DNA from: Patagioenas fasciata | Lineage: Eukaryota; Chordata; Aves; Columbiformes; Columbidae | NCBI RefSeq assembly: GCF_037038585.1 | Contig: NC_092525.1 | Span: forward strand, 29,104,367 to 29,168,366 | Direction of reading: 5' to 3' | DNA: 64,000 nucleotides | In this document: one piece after another, positions 26,447-38,495 of the stretch | Layout: every line of letters starts with the position of its first letter | Numbering within the stretch: position 1 is the stretch's first letter | Position numbers and translations under genes: made by a program | The notes under the pieces: generated by a model | The model's database searches: none | The model's input: the letters and a program-made list of their open reading frames with translations, nothing else | Told to the model about the DNA's origin: nothing

Positions 26447-28021
26447 GGAAAACAATTCAAGGAACAGTTTAATCTCCTCTGTGATGCTTGTAAATAAACA
26501 CACAGTCCGAACAATTCAGGCCACGGTTTCATTCCCTCTCATGCTTATAAAGACTCATGCACAGAATCTGAACTGTAAAATAAATCTAAGCTGGTTGCAG
26601 CTGTATCTTACACTACGGATGACCATGGTAATATATCCATTTTCCACCTCTTGCACATACACCATTCACACAGAGACCTTGCAGTATTTTGTTTTGAAAA
26701 ACAGAAGTTAGAGAAAGTTTAAGAGTGACTTAATATTTTATTTTTATAAGGAATTTCACAGTTTCTGAGACAGATTGATTACAACCAAGCCCAAAGGATT
26801 CAAGCTATTGTATTTTTTTAAAAAATACCCAAAGGTCAGGAAAAGTGGGTTATGACCCAATAACAAAAAGCCTTTCAGGGACACACTGAACATACTTATT
26901 CTCTGATGTAAATTAGAGCAGCTTCAAAGCTACTCTAAATTCCACTTGGTCTGCAAAAGTCAGGGAAATTATGCCTGCCAGAGGCGGCTGCAATCCAGTA
27001 TACTCTGAGGATGAAGAATAGAGCAGACAGCTAACCTGCTGCCTTTTTGCTGCATAGGAATTTATTTTACCAGTAGGCAACCTTAGCTGCCCAATTACAA
27101 CAATTTCTAGACTATTGTTTTTAATATATTGAATACATGTAATTTAGTAGTCCTGTACCTGCAAATTTGTTTTTGGACAACACCACGATAAAAGGCTATA
27201 CAGGGTGGCTGTTTTCTTACGCTCATCTACAGAACACAGGTGGTTTAAAAGATGCCAGATCACTGCAAAAAGAAATCACTGCACACCAGTCTCAACTGCA
27301 GTAACTTCTTTATGAAAACCCTGCCGAGCATCTGTGGATACATGTAATGGTCCATAGTTCATTTCAGACTTCTGAAGAGACAGTGTAATAAGCCAGAATA
27401 AACGTTTCCAAAACACTCCTGGGTGGAAAAGCACCTGTACAGAGACTGCCACAAACATTTGGTTACACAGGTTTGGACCACTTCTACAGTGTCTCATAGC
27501 CACACCAGAAATTAAGATTTTTCTTTATAAACCTGTGTAGAGGATTAGATGATCTTTTGTAGAGACTGCAGTCTATTCTTACAGGTGATCCCAGCTCCAT
27601 AAACACAGAAGTAGGGACTGAGCAAGGAACAGAGCACAGCCTTCTGGGATTCTGCCTGCCTGAATGCCCACAGCAGGGATTAGCTCTCACGGTGATGAAG
27701 AACCCAGCAGCTTCATCTTTCTCAGTTTCTGACAGGACACAACATAGCCTCAAGGAAGCTGGCAGGGGAAAGCCTCCAGAAGGGATGATTTGTGAGCAGT
27801 ACCAAACCTATCGTTCAGGATTGTTCACTCTCAATTCACATGGGAAATTTCCCTTTTCACAAATGGTCCACTTCGCCATGTCTACTGGAAAAGTTAGAAT
27901 TGTAGCATTTTTAATCATGCTCTATGGGGAAAGGGCTTGAGTTAATAAAACTGTGCCAAGCTTGATTATTTCTACAGAGGAATGTTGGTCTTTTCAAAAT
28001 GCAGTCTTCGAAGTGTCCAAA

Positions 28022-28053
28022 CAGCACTTGCTGTGAAGTATGCACAAGTGCTG
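28022..28053. repeat. 9-bp inverted repeat
   Basis: CAGCACTTG (28022-28030) and CAAGTGCTG (28045-28053) are exact reverse complements separated by 14 bases. Each arm contains a CACTTG/CAAGTG E-box, so the pair may be two opposed E-boxes and not an RNA stem. It could also be chance. Confidence 0.45.
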
Positions 28054-29788
28054 CTATCCACACCTCTGCTGTGCAATGCTAAGTGAAAATATGAAAGCCT
28101 GCCATGTTGTGCTTGCAATGAACCCTGAGACTACTCTATCCCAGCAACCAGAAAACTCAAGCTACAGGCTTTTGAACATTCATTTTGGACCAGGTTCTGA
28201 TTAATTTACTCAAGTTGAGTACTATCTTATTCCTCAAATGACTGTGTCAAAATGGAAGTATTTGTACAGTTCAACCCAAATCTGCTGTATTTTAACATAC
28301 AGTATATATCCCCATGTACTTGGTAATGCATCTGTGCTATATATTGCTGCCAGGAACAGATGAAAAATATTTTTGGCAAGGCTTTTTTGCCATTCAAGTA
28401 AATACAATTTATGATATCATTAGATTTTGATGTCATATCTTGACAGGAAGCCTAACTGTTGAGGAAAGGCTACGCTGCAGTTGTTACTACTGGATGAGAC
28501 TGTCCATATGTATTTCCTGGTGGCAAATTAAAACCTTCAGAGTTGTGAAAGGACCAAAGTTATTGCCATTGTTTTGACAGTGTCCTGAATTTATAAGCAC
28601 TAGATGTTGCAAACCCTTTGCTGCTTATTTTCAAACTACACTCAGTGGCAAAATACAGACTACTGTTCAACTTTACGACAGATTTTTCACTAGGAAAGAA
28701 GCCTAGTAGTTGTCTTTGCCTTCAGAGCAATGGCGTGAGCTAAACTCAGGGGACTGCTGGTACCCAGGGTGACACATGACATGTTGTTTAAGCAGGAGAA
28801 AAGTCACCATCACAGCCTCACTTCCACCCACTGCCCAGGATCACATTTTCTCCTACATGCTGTTTGACTCTTATTTCTCCACCTTTTTCTCCTGGTGATT
28901 ATCTCCTGTTATTTTTAACTTCTTTTTGCAGTAGCAATAAAGAAATGATGTAGTAGCACTGGGGAAGACAATGCAGGTAATCAGAGAAAGACAGATGCTT
29001 AACAACTATATAACTTACTCATTTATATCTACGTTGTTCTATTACTTTGTGTTATGTGTAGCTTCCCATGATGGAAAGTAATGCACATAATTACTTTTCA
29101 TGGATTGTATTAACATGACTTCTCTCTAAAATAATAAATTAGGAACGCTTTTGTGAAGGTCACCTTGTTAATACAGTAACACAGAATACAACAGGATCAG
29201 CTGCCACTCCTTATTAATCTGGAGTAGAACCACAGCTAACAAGATTTGCAGTTCTTGGCTGGCAGTCTCACCCAGCAAACAGCCACATTTCCATTCACAG
29301 CATGTTTCTGCCAATAGCACAGACTCATCCTCGCCACGTACCAGCACAAGCCTCCAGGGATTGCATTTGGGGAAAAGAACACAAATCACAAGTGACTCTT
29401 CAAAAGGGCTTGTTCAAAAAAAAAAAAATCTTTGTAAGAATTGTTATGGGAATTACTGTGTGCTGGCATTTTATTTTTCACATGATAACCATTAAGCATT
29501 ATCCATGAAAATACAGATTTAGTTTTGAAAATTTGGCCCAAGCTGAGAGTAAGCAGAACCTAAAAATGCGAGCTACTTTAAGAATCTGAACTTCAAATGT
29601 TAATGAAAACCTCAGAAACCAAAAGCTTTTTAAAAGATACCATTGCTTTCAGGAGCCAGCACTTGGAAAAAATTCCTCTGAATTGTTTTTAAAACATATT
29701 TCTTAATTGTTTTATTTGGGCAGAATAGTCCATTTTGTCTGAAGTCTTCAAAAATAGCTAGAGCTTAGGCTGTTCTGCAAAAAGCATC

Positions 29789-29819
29789 AAGTCCAGAAGC
29801 TGACTTGTCTCCTGGACTT
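29789..29819. repeat. 8-bp inverted repeat
   Basis: AAGTCCAG (29789-29796) and CTGGACTT (29812-29819) are exact reverse complements around a 15-base loop. No wider stem extends from it, so it is too short for a microRNA precursor. Confidence 0.4.
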
Positions 29820-30467
29820 TCTTAAAATGTAACGCTCATTATGAAGATAAATTTATTTAAAAATCATGTAAAAAGCTCAGTGGAAATTTTTGCTTTTAGG
29901 TAGATGAACTGACAAGACATATAACCTTATACTAATAAGGATTATATCAGAGGAGATTATTTTCTCCTGAATGTTGTTTAGGGCAGTCTTAACATCTTCA
30001 GGAGATAATTTAAAGAGATATTATTCAAAATTTTACAATGATACATTCCTGAGACAGAAATTTTAATCCACACAACTTGGGGAACTCCCTAATCCAAGGC
30101 AGGTTCCCGTAGCAACTGCAATTATACCACCTTCACATACACATTACTGCCTTTTCTTACAAGACAACGGAACAGATACTTTGTCAGTCTGTAAAATTCT
30201 ACTGAGACGTTGTTTTTACTACACTTGTATCTCTGACCTACAAGGTGCTACTATACTCTGAACTTTTCAAGTTATTTTTGTACTCTGCTATGAGTTATGT
30301 TTCCTCTTCAAAGTCAGTAACTGTGATTCTGACCTTACTAATACCAGTATAAATCATGACTGAAACAGTAAAACCACAGCACTTCAAATCTCACCAAAAC
30401 ACGTAACACAAAGCTTGTCACATATGGTTTTTGTGAAGATAAGAGGTTGCTACCTAAAGATAGACAA

Positions 30468-30495
30468 TTTTTTTTTTAATATATATATATATATA
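30468..30495. repeat. T10 followed by (AT)9
   Basis: A run of about ten T passes straight into AT repeats, forming an easily melted microsatellite. Confidence 0.85.
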
Positions 30496-30900
30496 CCTAT
30501 TATTTCTAGAGTTGCTACTCTGGAAACATTTGCTTCTGAGGAATTTAACAAGACAAAGAAAGAAGTATATTTCTGCTTCTAGATGTCTACTGGTGAAGTA
30601 AATTCTTAATTCAAAGAGTGAGCCAAACACTAGAGGAAAGAAAATATTTTAAGCCCTCCAAAAAACTGCACTCTGCATATTACAGATTACCACAGAAACC
30701 TCAACTAAATATACTAGGATTGTTCATGCTTTTTTCAAATTTATTCTGAAATAATACATTTTCTTCTGAATTTAAGAAAGAGTGGAATAAATCCTCACAT
30801 GATTCTACCATATCTCCTTTAAATTTGGCTAGACAATGTAACCCTGAGCTAATAGTTTGGCTCTGGAAAGAGACCAGTTGCAGCTGTTGAAATCTTGATC

Positions 30901-30930
30901 AACAAACACAAGCAAACAAAAAAAAAGAAA
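30901..30930 (+). repeat. AC/A-rich tract
   Basis: AACAAACACAAGCAAAC followed by an A run forms a tract that lacks T and is one of the recurring AC-rich tracts of the window. Confidence 0.6.
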
Positions 30931-31140
30931 TCAAGAAAATATATTAGTATCCACCTAACATCCTGACAACAGTATATAAAGGTAGCTACTATGTTAGAGC
31001 TTATATTCTGTCTTGCTTTGTTTAAAAACCAGTATTTTAGCACACTGCCATATACTGAGAGTCAGAACTTTAAAGATATGTAAAGGTGTACAGCTCCCAC
31101 TGAAGTGAGGACACGTGAGAAATCTGAATGCCTTTGATAA

Positions 31141-31177
31141 ACCGTGTTGTTGACTGTGAGCACAGTCAGCGGTGCTC
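31141..31177. repeat. Overlapping inverted repeats with alternative stems
   Basis: TGACTGTG (31151-31158) pairs with CACAGTCA (31161-31168) around only two bases, and ACCG (31141-31144) with CGGT (31170-31173) can lengthen it. An alternative stem, GAGCAC (31158-31163) with GTGCTC (31172-31177), uses some of the same bases. These are direct sequence observations. In duplex DNA they may simply be a near-palindromic protein site. Confidence 0.4.
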
Positions 31178-31679
31178 ATATACTGTCAAGTGACTATGAG
31201 AAGGACGCTTGGTACAAAAAATGGAACATTTTTTATTATTCAGACACTTACGTGGGAAAAGACCAATTGTCTTGGACAATCATAAGCTAATAGAACTTTG
31301 ACTACTACATTTAGAAATTAAAAATTTTGGCTAAGAGGAATTGAAGGGTTGGCCATTCCTAGAGTAGATAGAACAAACAGTCTCTACTTTCTTGTCAGAG
31401 AGGCAGAGACTACCTGTCCCCAAATCCATATGAGATATTTACAATGCAAAGCTGTACTAGGAATGGTCTTCAATGACTCACCTTAAAATAAAACAAACTC
31501 TACACTGGGCATGACAATGACATATAAAGAGCAGATTAGCAGATGACCATTGTGCTTTACCCAAAAGCTAAACATCAAAATTAAATTTGAGCTGACATAT
31601 ATGCTTCAGATCCCATGTCTGTAAATGAAAAAAACATTATACTGAATTACCTCAGGTATTGTGTACGTGAGTTTTATCG

Positions 31680-31805
31680 CTTCCAGGGAGGCTGGCTCAG
31701 GGCACTGAGCAGTCCCCATTCCGCAGGGCGCTCCACGGGCTGGCGCTGCTCCCGCGTGCACAACAGCCCAGCTCAGACAGCCTCACCTTTCCCTACCACG
31801 CAGCT
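31680..31805. other. CpG-dense islet
   Basis: About seven CpGs fall within roughly 85 bases (CCGCAGGGCGC, CACGGGC, GGCGC, CCCGCGTG, CACGCAG) in a desert otherwise almost free of CpG. The left edge, TTTTATCGCTTCCAG, resembles a splice acceptor, and an open frame at 31615-31824 crosses it, but the encoded residues match nothing I know. It could be an exon or promoter of a non-coding RNA, or an old repeat. Confidence 0.3.
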
Positions 31806-33694
31806 AGACAGCAGTCCCACTTAACAGTTCTACTCTGCAGAGATCTTTTCCAAACCTTGGCTAACCTCCATAGTGAGAAAACATTCCCAAAACAAAGCAG
31901 GTAGGAGGCAGTTTCAAGTGAGGGGCTTTTGTGTTGGGTTTTTGTTGGTATTGTGGTTGGCTTTGGTTTTAAACAGTAAGAAAAATGTATTTGAGGTCTA
32001 ACCAGTTCTCCGCCTTTTTAAGGAAGAGACTGAAAAAATACAAGGCTGTCACTAAGCCACCTGAAATAGTCTGCTGTCTTATCTTTTCCCAGATATCTGC
32101 TGGTCACAGAAATATCCACTCTCGCGTTCCTAGTTCCTCCCTTTGTGCATATGCCAAAGGCTGGCACGCAGGCTGCCCAAAGGGAAAAGTATATCATCTC
32201 CGGAAAGCTGTTAACATAAGGCTGAGCACGGACCATGCCACTATTATGACAGCTTGCTGTAAAACAGAAGAGACAAGCAGAAGGGAGAAAAGTGCACAGC
32301 TCTTGTTTCTACCACATATGTTTACTGTTCATTCCTAAATATTAAGCTTACTATGATCTAGAATGCAGACAACTGACAAAGCACAGAGCAATTCAGCAAT
32401 TCAGTTTGCTGTAGCTCGTTTTGGCCATTTTTACCACTGACAATGAGCAACAATCTTCTGCACAGGCTTCTGAATTATTAACTTTAGTCAAAATCCATGT
32501 CACAGAAATGTCCTGTATGACACAACAGTCTCTCAGCTCTTCCCCTCCGCTGAACTATGGGATCATTTGGGTAAGAACTGCAGAGGTTTCTGTGCCCCAA
32601 GAAACAGTGAGCTACAGCAAGAACCCATTCACTTTATGTTGCTTGAAGTAACCAATCCGGATCAAACATAATCAGCAAACTTTGCCATGTCATTTAGTTA
32701 TGTTTCGTCTCCTAATTCTTCTGCTTCATTATATTCCTATCTCATAGGATCAGCCAGGAAATATCTGGAAACACATGACTTTCATAAATATTTTAAAGAA
32801 AATATTAATGAATTATTGTTTCCATTAGCTTCTTGAGTGTCTTCCCCAGAGTGCCCATTACAGCCTTGAAATACTCAAGAACTCTTTCTGCTCTCATATT
32901 GCCAGTTCCTACCAGCTATTCTCTGTTCTTTTCGCAACACTACAGCAATCTCATTAGTCTCTGGTATTCCCTACCCGCTTTCTTAAATATTCCCCAAAGA
33001 TATGTCAATTTTTTATTCCCTGTCTACCTCTTACATAATTAAACTGGAGAACCCCTGTCTCCCATTCTGTGATTCAATGAAACAAGAATGGTAAAAGCAC
33101 AGTGTCTCTCCCCTGTCAATACTCCTATTTATCTTTTACCTTTTGCTATTCATAGTGTTTCTAAAACTGGACTGAATACATACGTTTGACCTGGTTGGGT
33201 CAACGTGCCATTTCTCTATTATTTGCCAATTTGCCAAAAGCCACTGTTTGTTTGTACCTTTTACAAGTAAGTTCAATGCAAGGATTTCCCTGGTTTGGGA
33301 CAGAGAGCCAGGGCAGAAGAGCAGAGCTCAGTCTCAAAGCCAGGGCAGCCAGAAAGGCCCCTGGGATCTCACTAGGACACCGAGCTTAGGTGTGAGAGAA
33401 GGTCAGGTCCTGTCTGCACAGGAATCCATGTGTGCTTTGGAGACAGCCATCCCTTTGCAGGGCCCTACCCCTCATTCTAGCATTTATTTTGTGATCACTC
33501 TCTCTCTTTTTTGTCCTTGGCACAAATGTTTCTGTTTTGTTCAGAAAGAAAATCACAGACCATAGCTATATCTGAATACATTTCACTTAATGACAGTTTT
33601 CTAGTAACTTCACATATAAATCAAACCAGCTTCAAGAAAGATATTTCAGACATTGCAAAAAGGCTGAGTTTAAAACATTATACCACATCACTGG
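31806..33694. other. Intergenic; no gene recognised
   Basis: Apart from the GT tract annotated below, I see nothing beyond short unsupported frames, the longest being 31985-32338 (+, about 117 codons, without known motifs). The CCCATTCTGTGATTCAATGA segment near 33061 resembles a CR1 tail, but the sequence before it is not CR1. Confidence 0.55.
31925..31970 (+). repeat. GT-rich low-complexity tract
   Basis: TTTTGTGTTGGGTTTTTGTT and GGTATTGTGGTTGGC-like sequence is nearly free of A and C. It is the reverse-strand counterpart of the AC-rich tracts. Confidence 0.6.
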
Positions 33695-33718
33695 TTTTGT
33701 TTGTTTGTTTGTTTGTTT
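33695..33718 (+). repeat. (GTTT)5 microsatellite
   Basis: Five perfect GTTT units are preceded by four T. It is a clean tetranucleotide repeat that is likely to vary in length. Confidence 0.9.
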
Positions 33719-36000
33719 CTTAATCTAGAAGTAAAAAAAAAATAAAGATAGTGACCAAGTGGCAGAAAATTGTACAGCCAGATGCCAAAAGGGATCTCTG
33801 TAGATAGAATACATCAGACTGGCAATATTACGTGCTTTCTTCTTTTTTCCCTTTTTATCTTATAGATTATCAATACACTTTAATATTCTTAAGTTCTACT
33901 GAAGGGGGAATAAAACACAATAAAAGTACCACACACAAGGACCCAGAAACTGGGCTTGGTGTAACGTAGGAACCACAAGAACGGACTAAGCCAAATACCT
34001 ACAGATGTTCACATACTACTTCAGCCAATTTGATTCCTCAGAGATACTTTTTCTTCTGGAATGCTATGGGTTATACTTGTTGTATGTAACCAGCTTCCTC
34101 AGGTTTTTTGGTTTTGAATGATCTTCCACTTTGAGAAGTTAAATTTCAGGACATTTTCCTACTCTTTTCTTTCACATTACTCCAGTATTGAAGATGCTGA
34201 AGCATTCATGCTGTGTTTTTATGATATTCATCAATTCTTACTAATAGAGCTCTTTAATACATATACTTGCATGTCTTAATGAAACACTAACTTATTTCCT
34301 TAAAAATAACTGATATGATCACATAGAAAACCCAGGTGAAGCAATTAAGTGATTCATCCAGAGCCACATCTGTGTCATCCTTGTCATAAACCAGATGCTA
34401 ACATCTACTGCTAGAAATTAAATTCGCCACCAGTGGCTCCAGACTTACCCAAAAGCAAAAGTATTCCCCATATGTGAGTGAAGAACCATATATACATGTG
34501 TATTTTTTTTTTTTGTTTAATATATGCATATGAACTCATGTATATAAATATGCACTAGTCAATAAGGAGGCAGTCTTGGCTTGTGATCAGAAGGAAGGTT
34601 GAAAGACCAAACACGAAGGCACGATACAGAGAGAGAATAAATAAAGATAACACATGTATGGATTCTCACAAGTGCCAGTATGATTTAACATTATATTATG
34701 CTTCTGGAAATTGCCATTTGCTTTGTCATTAGCTCTGGTTGTACTAATTCTAGCATTAGTATTATATGAGAGTAAGATCTCATATACCTTTGATCATAAC
34801 TTCAAATTACTAATAGGAAAGACAGCTTTTGCAAACAAGTTGTCTTTAATTCACTTTTTTTTTAATAATACAGATAAATGTACTTCTCTACATTTTTTTA
34901 AATAGTATTTAATTATGAAATTTCACTAAACAAGCTGATTACAGTGGTAAGAATACCTTAGAAATAAATATTTTATTAATATAATTTTCTATCTCATCAA
35001 AATTTTTTTGCTACAGAACACAGCAGAATATAATAACCAGAAAATCTTCATGACCCTGATCTTCCTGCAGGATAAAGCCAGTATGTCCAAACTGGAAGAC
35101 GACCTCTTGCCACCCCCTGCTCAATCGTGCTGCCACTCTACAGTCATAGAACTCTCGTGGGGACCCTTTTGACTCCAATAGATTACACAAGGCACAAGAT
35201 ATTATGTTCCCTGGATATGAATTGCTTCTCTTACACTCACTCATTTTCATACTGGCTCCACATAAAGTAGAATTCTACAATCACAGTTTTCTTAAGTTAC
35301 TTCTTGCTGCTTCGCAGTAGTAGCAAAATAACATGTAATAATTCAACAGTTAAGCTTATTCAGTTGCCTTTTTTTTTTCCTTGCCTTTTTTTTAAGGAAC
35401 CTTGAAAAATTTTGCTTGGCAGGTAAAATAACTGCCCTGACAAACTATGAGCCTGTAGCTATTTTTTGCCTGAGATTCTGGAACCCCCTTAATGAATGTG
35501 ATTCCTTGACAACTATTACTTAGTTATTCTGACACTTAGAGAAAATGAGCTAAAAAGTTTGTAACAGATCAGTATTTCGTAGCAAAATGTGACTGAGAAT
35601 GCCCACAATATAAATCCCTATAGGAAGGGTGCACATGGACTTCAGACCCATAATATGAAGGAAATAAATCAAATAATTGATTAGTACATGTGTTTCAGCA
35701 GAGTTTTTTCATTGTTTAAGTTGGTTTGAGTCATTTCTAAATTAATACTGCATGCAAGTAAAACCATGTACTTCTTGCCCTTGTTTTGACCTTTTAATTT
35801 CCTTGCACTTGTCAGAAGAAACACTTACCGACTTTTTCTGCCTTCCTGCCTACAAAAAGGGTAATATTGTAACCTTGATATTAGCTTATTAGAAAAACAG
35901 TTTTGCACTCAAAACTAAGTGCTATATTTTATGGAAACCAATATTAAAAAATTAGAGAAATTATGCATAGATTTGTTTCTTCTACCCTTGGAGATTATAA

Positions 36001-36265
36001 ACACCCTGAGGCAGCTCATTTTTAGAGCGTTTGCTGTCAAGAAGCAATGAAGTGCAAATGGAAGCCAATTGAACTTAGCAATTTGTTTACCCAGGAAGAC
36101 AACAGCTGGAGAAGAATGAAGTATTTTAATAATTAGCCAGTTGCATTAGATAAGGAACAAACTGGTATATGATCTAGCATTATAATAAGGAAAGTTCCTT
36201 TGGGGGATTATAGAGAATTAGTAATTATCTTCCTTGAGGATCGAGAAATTTACTTCACCTTATCC
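36001..36265. promoter_or_regulatory. Candidate regulatory segment (motif cluster)
   Basis: Within 265 bases there are an octamer-like TGCAAAT (36053-36059), a forkhead-like TTGTTTAC (36083-36090), an E-box CAGCTG (36103-36108), a homeodomain TAATTAG (36130-36136), an AGATAAG GATA site (36148-36154), another TAAT (GTAATTATC, 36221-36229) and inverted GATA sites after it. There is no open frame or simple repeat. The motifs are seen; enhancer activity is inference and AT-rich DNA yields some of them by chance. Confidence 0.25.
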
Positions 36266-38481
36266 TAGGATGCTGTAAACTACAAATGGTCCAAAATATC
36301 ACTCCCAGTCTTTTTTTTTTTCCAAACCCTCATGTAGTAGAGACTTTATAGCTTTTTACCTCAATGTTCAGAAACCATTCTGGAACATCCACTAGTCCCC
36401 ATCTTCTCCAAAAGCAAAGCTTCATAAACCAGCAATTGTTTAATGATTAGATGTTATGTATCTGGAGAAATTAAAATTTGTGTTATCAAGTACCTTCTTC
36501 CAGATTATCTCTTGGGAATTCTTAAATTTGAGTAAAACTTTACTAATCCATAACAAGAAATTTACCCAAACAGAAATAGTGATGCATTCTAATATGTTGT
36601 GCAAATCAATTATCTACTACCTACTAGTACCTACATACAAGGGACAGGAAAAAAATACATTTCTTCATTAAAATGTCTGCATACAAAATGCTTAATTCAA
36701 AACCTGCTGCAACAAATGGAAAGATTCCTGATGCCGTCACTGGTTTTCCAATCAGATCCGTCTCACAGAACCCCAGTTTGAACTCTGTGGTCAGCTCAGC
36801 AGATTTTTATGTGTAGTGACTTCAATTGAAATTCGTTCTACAAGATATTATTGTAGAGCTCTGGCTAAAGTGACAAATTTTCTTTATATGCAATTAGAAA
36901 AAAAACAGAATTAGAGGCACAAAGACCTGAAAAGCACACAGAGGAGGCTGTAGAAATTACTACAGGACAGACATTCTAAGGAAAATAATTGTTTTTTATC
37001 CCTATATAACAATATGTTTTGTATTGATTGATCTGAGTAACAGTGACTGATCAGTGCTGGACAAATGAGAGAATGAAGACCAGTTCTAACCGGATTCTGT
37101 CCCCTAGTCTTCAAATTCAAGGCCACTCAGTTTTCGTTCATTTTCCTATTTTCTCACAGTTATATATGAAAAATAGACCTGATACACTGCAATGCATTAA
37201 GCCAAAGTAACTGCTAGGAAAATTTCTGTTTTACTTAAATCAGTGCCTCCTCAGCTGTTCCATCTCCCTGTTAGCTCAAGTGTTCTCCTGTTCTAAAACC
37301 TCATAAAATTCAGCTGAAAATTGCAGGGTGGGGAAAGCAGCAGAAATTGCTATTTCCAAGTTTGGAAAAGCTCCCAGGAAGCAAGTCTCACATCTTTGAA
37401 GTAACCAACGCTAGTCCATTCTGCTTTCTTCTATCACATCATTGCAGTATTCATAGTTGTTACTGCTGTTGCATCTTCAGAACTGACCCCTTACCAGCAC
37501 ACTGTTTCTCAGCCCTATGTGTCTGCAAATGCTAAATAAACGTAAAATATCTCGGAGCAGCGTGCCGATTTTGCCAACACTGCAGTTGTCAATTTGGAGG
37601 GGATTCCTTAAGCAATTTTTTGTTTGCAGAAAAGCAGCTCATTTCTAGAAACAACATAATTCTAACCATTTTGGGGGGCAGTTGTGTAACTCATACTAAT
37701 TAAAGTCTGGTATTACACAGAAGTTGTAGTTCATAGTTAGTTGATAAACCACTATCTCTACAATTTGATTTGTATAGTCTGTCATACAGCACATAGATAA
37801 CAAGGCTTTATGACATTTATAGTTAAACTAATTACAGCAAAACTTTTTTTTTAAAAAGCTGCCTCTGGCTTATATGCTTCATGATACCACAATCTCATTA
37901 TTTTTTCCACTTTTTCAATACCAGTCTTGTTAAATGCATCTTACAGAATGCAGTTCAACCTTTTTCTGCTGATAAACTAGCATCATACTTTGACTCGTAT
38001 CTTTTTCTCTAAGGCTGGCCAAAAGCCAACAGCCCAACCTGAAGTTTATATCAAACAACTCCCTGCCCAGCCCAGAATCCTCACCAACTACGTCCATGTT
38101 CTTTCTGTGATTGTTTTCTGTGAGTAAATGGGAAAAGGGGCAGGTGCAACGTTGATAATGACTTATAAATAAACTAATGCAACATATTTTTGAAAGTTAA
38201 CTTTGAATGTGGCATGAAATAATTTGTAGCAGAATCCTACATTTATGAAGCAACTCCCATTCTGTACATGTTACTAGTATCAAATATATTCTTCGGTAGT
38301 CTGAGAACACTGAATCCTCATTTCTCAGCAGATCAAAAACTATTCTGAAAATAATGAAGAACACAAACTAACCTGTTCATGGGTGATTCGTAAGCTGAAA
38401 AGAGGACAAATACATAAAATACGTGTTCACCATAGAACACCAGTGCCTCTAGTTATCAAATAATTGATGATCACCTCTAAA

Positions 38482-38495
38482 AATATATATATATA
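38482..38495. repeat. (AT)7 tract
   Basis: This short AT dinucleotide repeat is followed by ACACAA. Confidence 0.7.

Larger units (their letters stand above)
23206..30467. other. Intergenic, AT-rich; no gene recognised
   Basis: There is no recognisable exon, RNA gene or transposon. The open frame at 25199-25468 (+, about 89 codons, GTG-initiated) has a Ser/Thr-rich start and one hydrophobic segment near its end. The one at 24465-24773 (+) has three cysteines and many charged residues. Neither resembles a known family nor has supporting signals, and I regard both as chance. An A16 run sits at 26431-26446. Confidence 0.6.

Noticed and set aside
29789..29819. 8-bp inverted repeat as a microRNA precursor
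   Set aside because: The stem is far shorter than the roughly 22-30 bp needed and does not extend.
33061..33082. CCCATTCTGTGATTCAATGA as a second CR1 tail
   Set aside because: The 200 bases before it lack any of the CR1 3' landmarks, and there is only one partial octamer unit.
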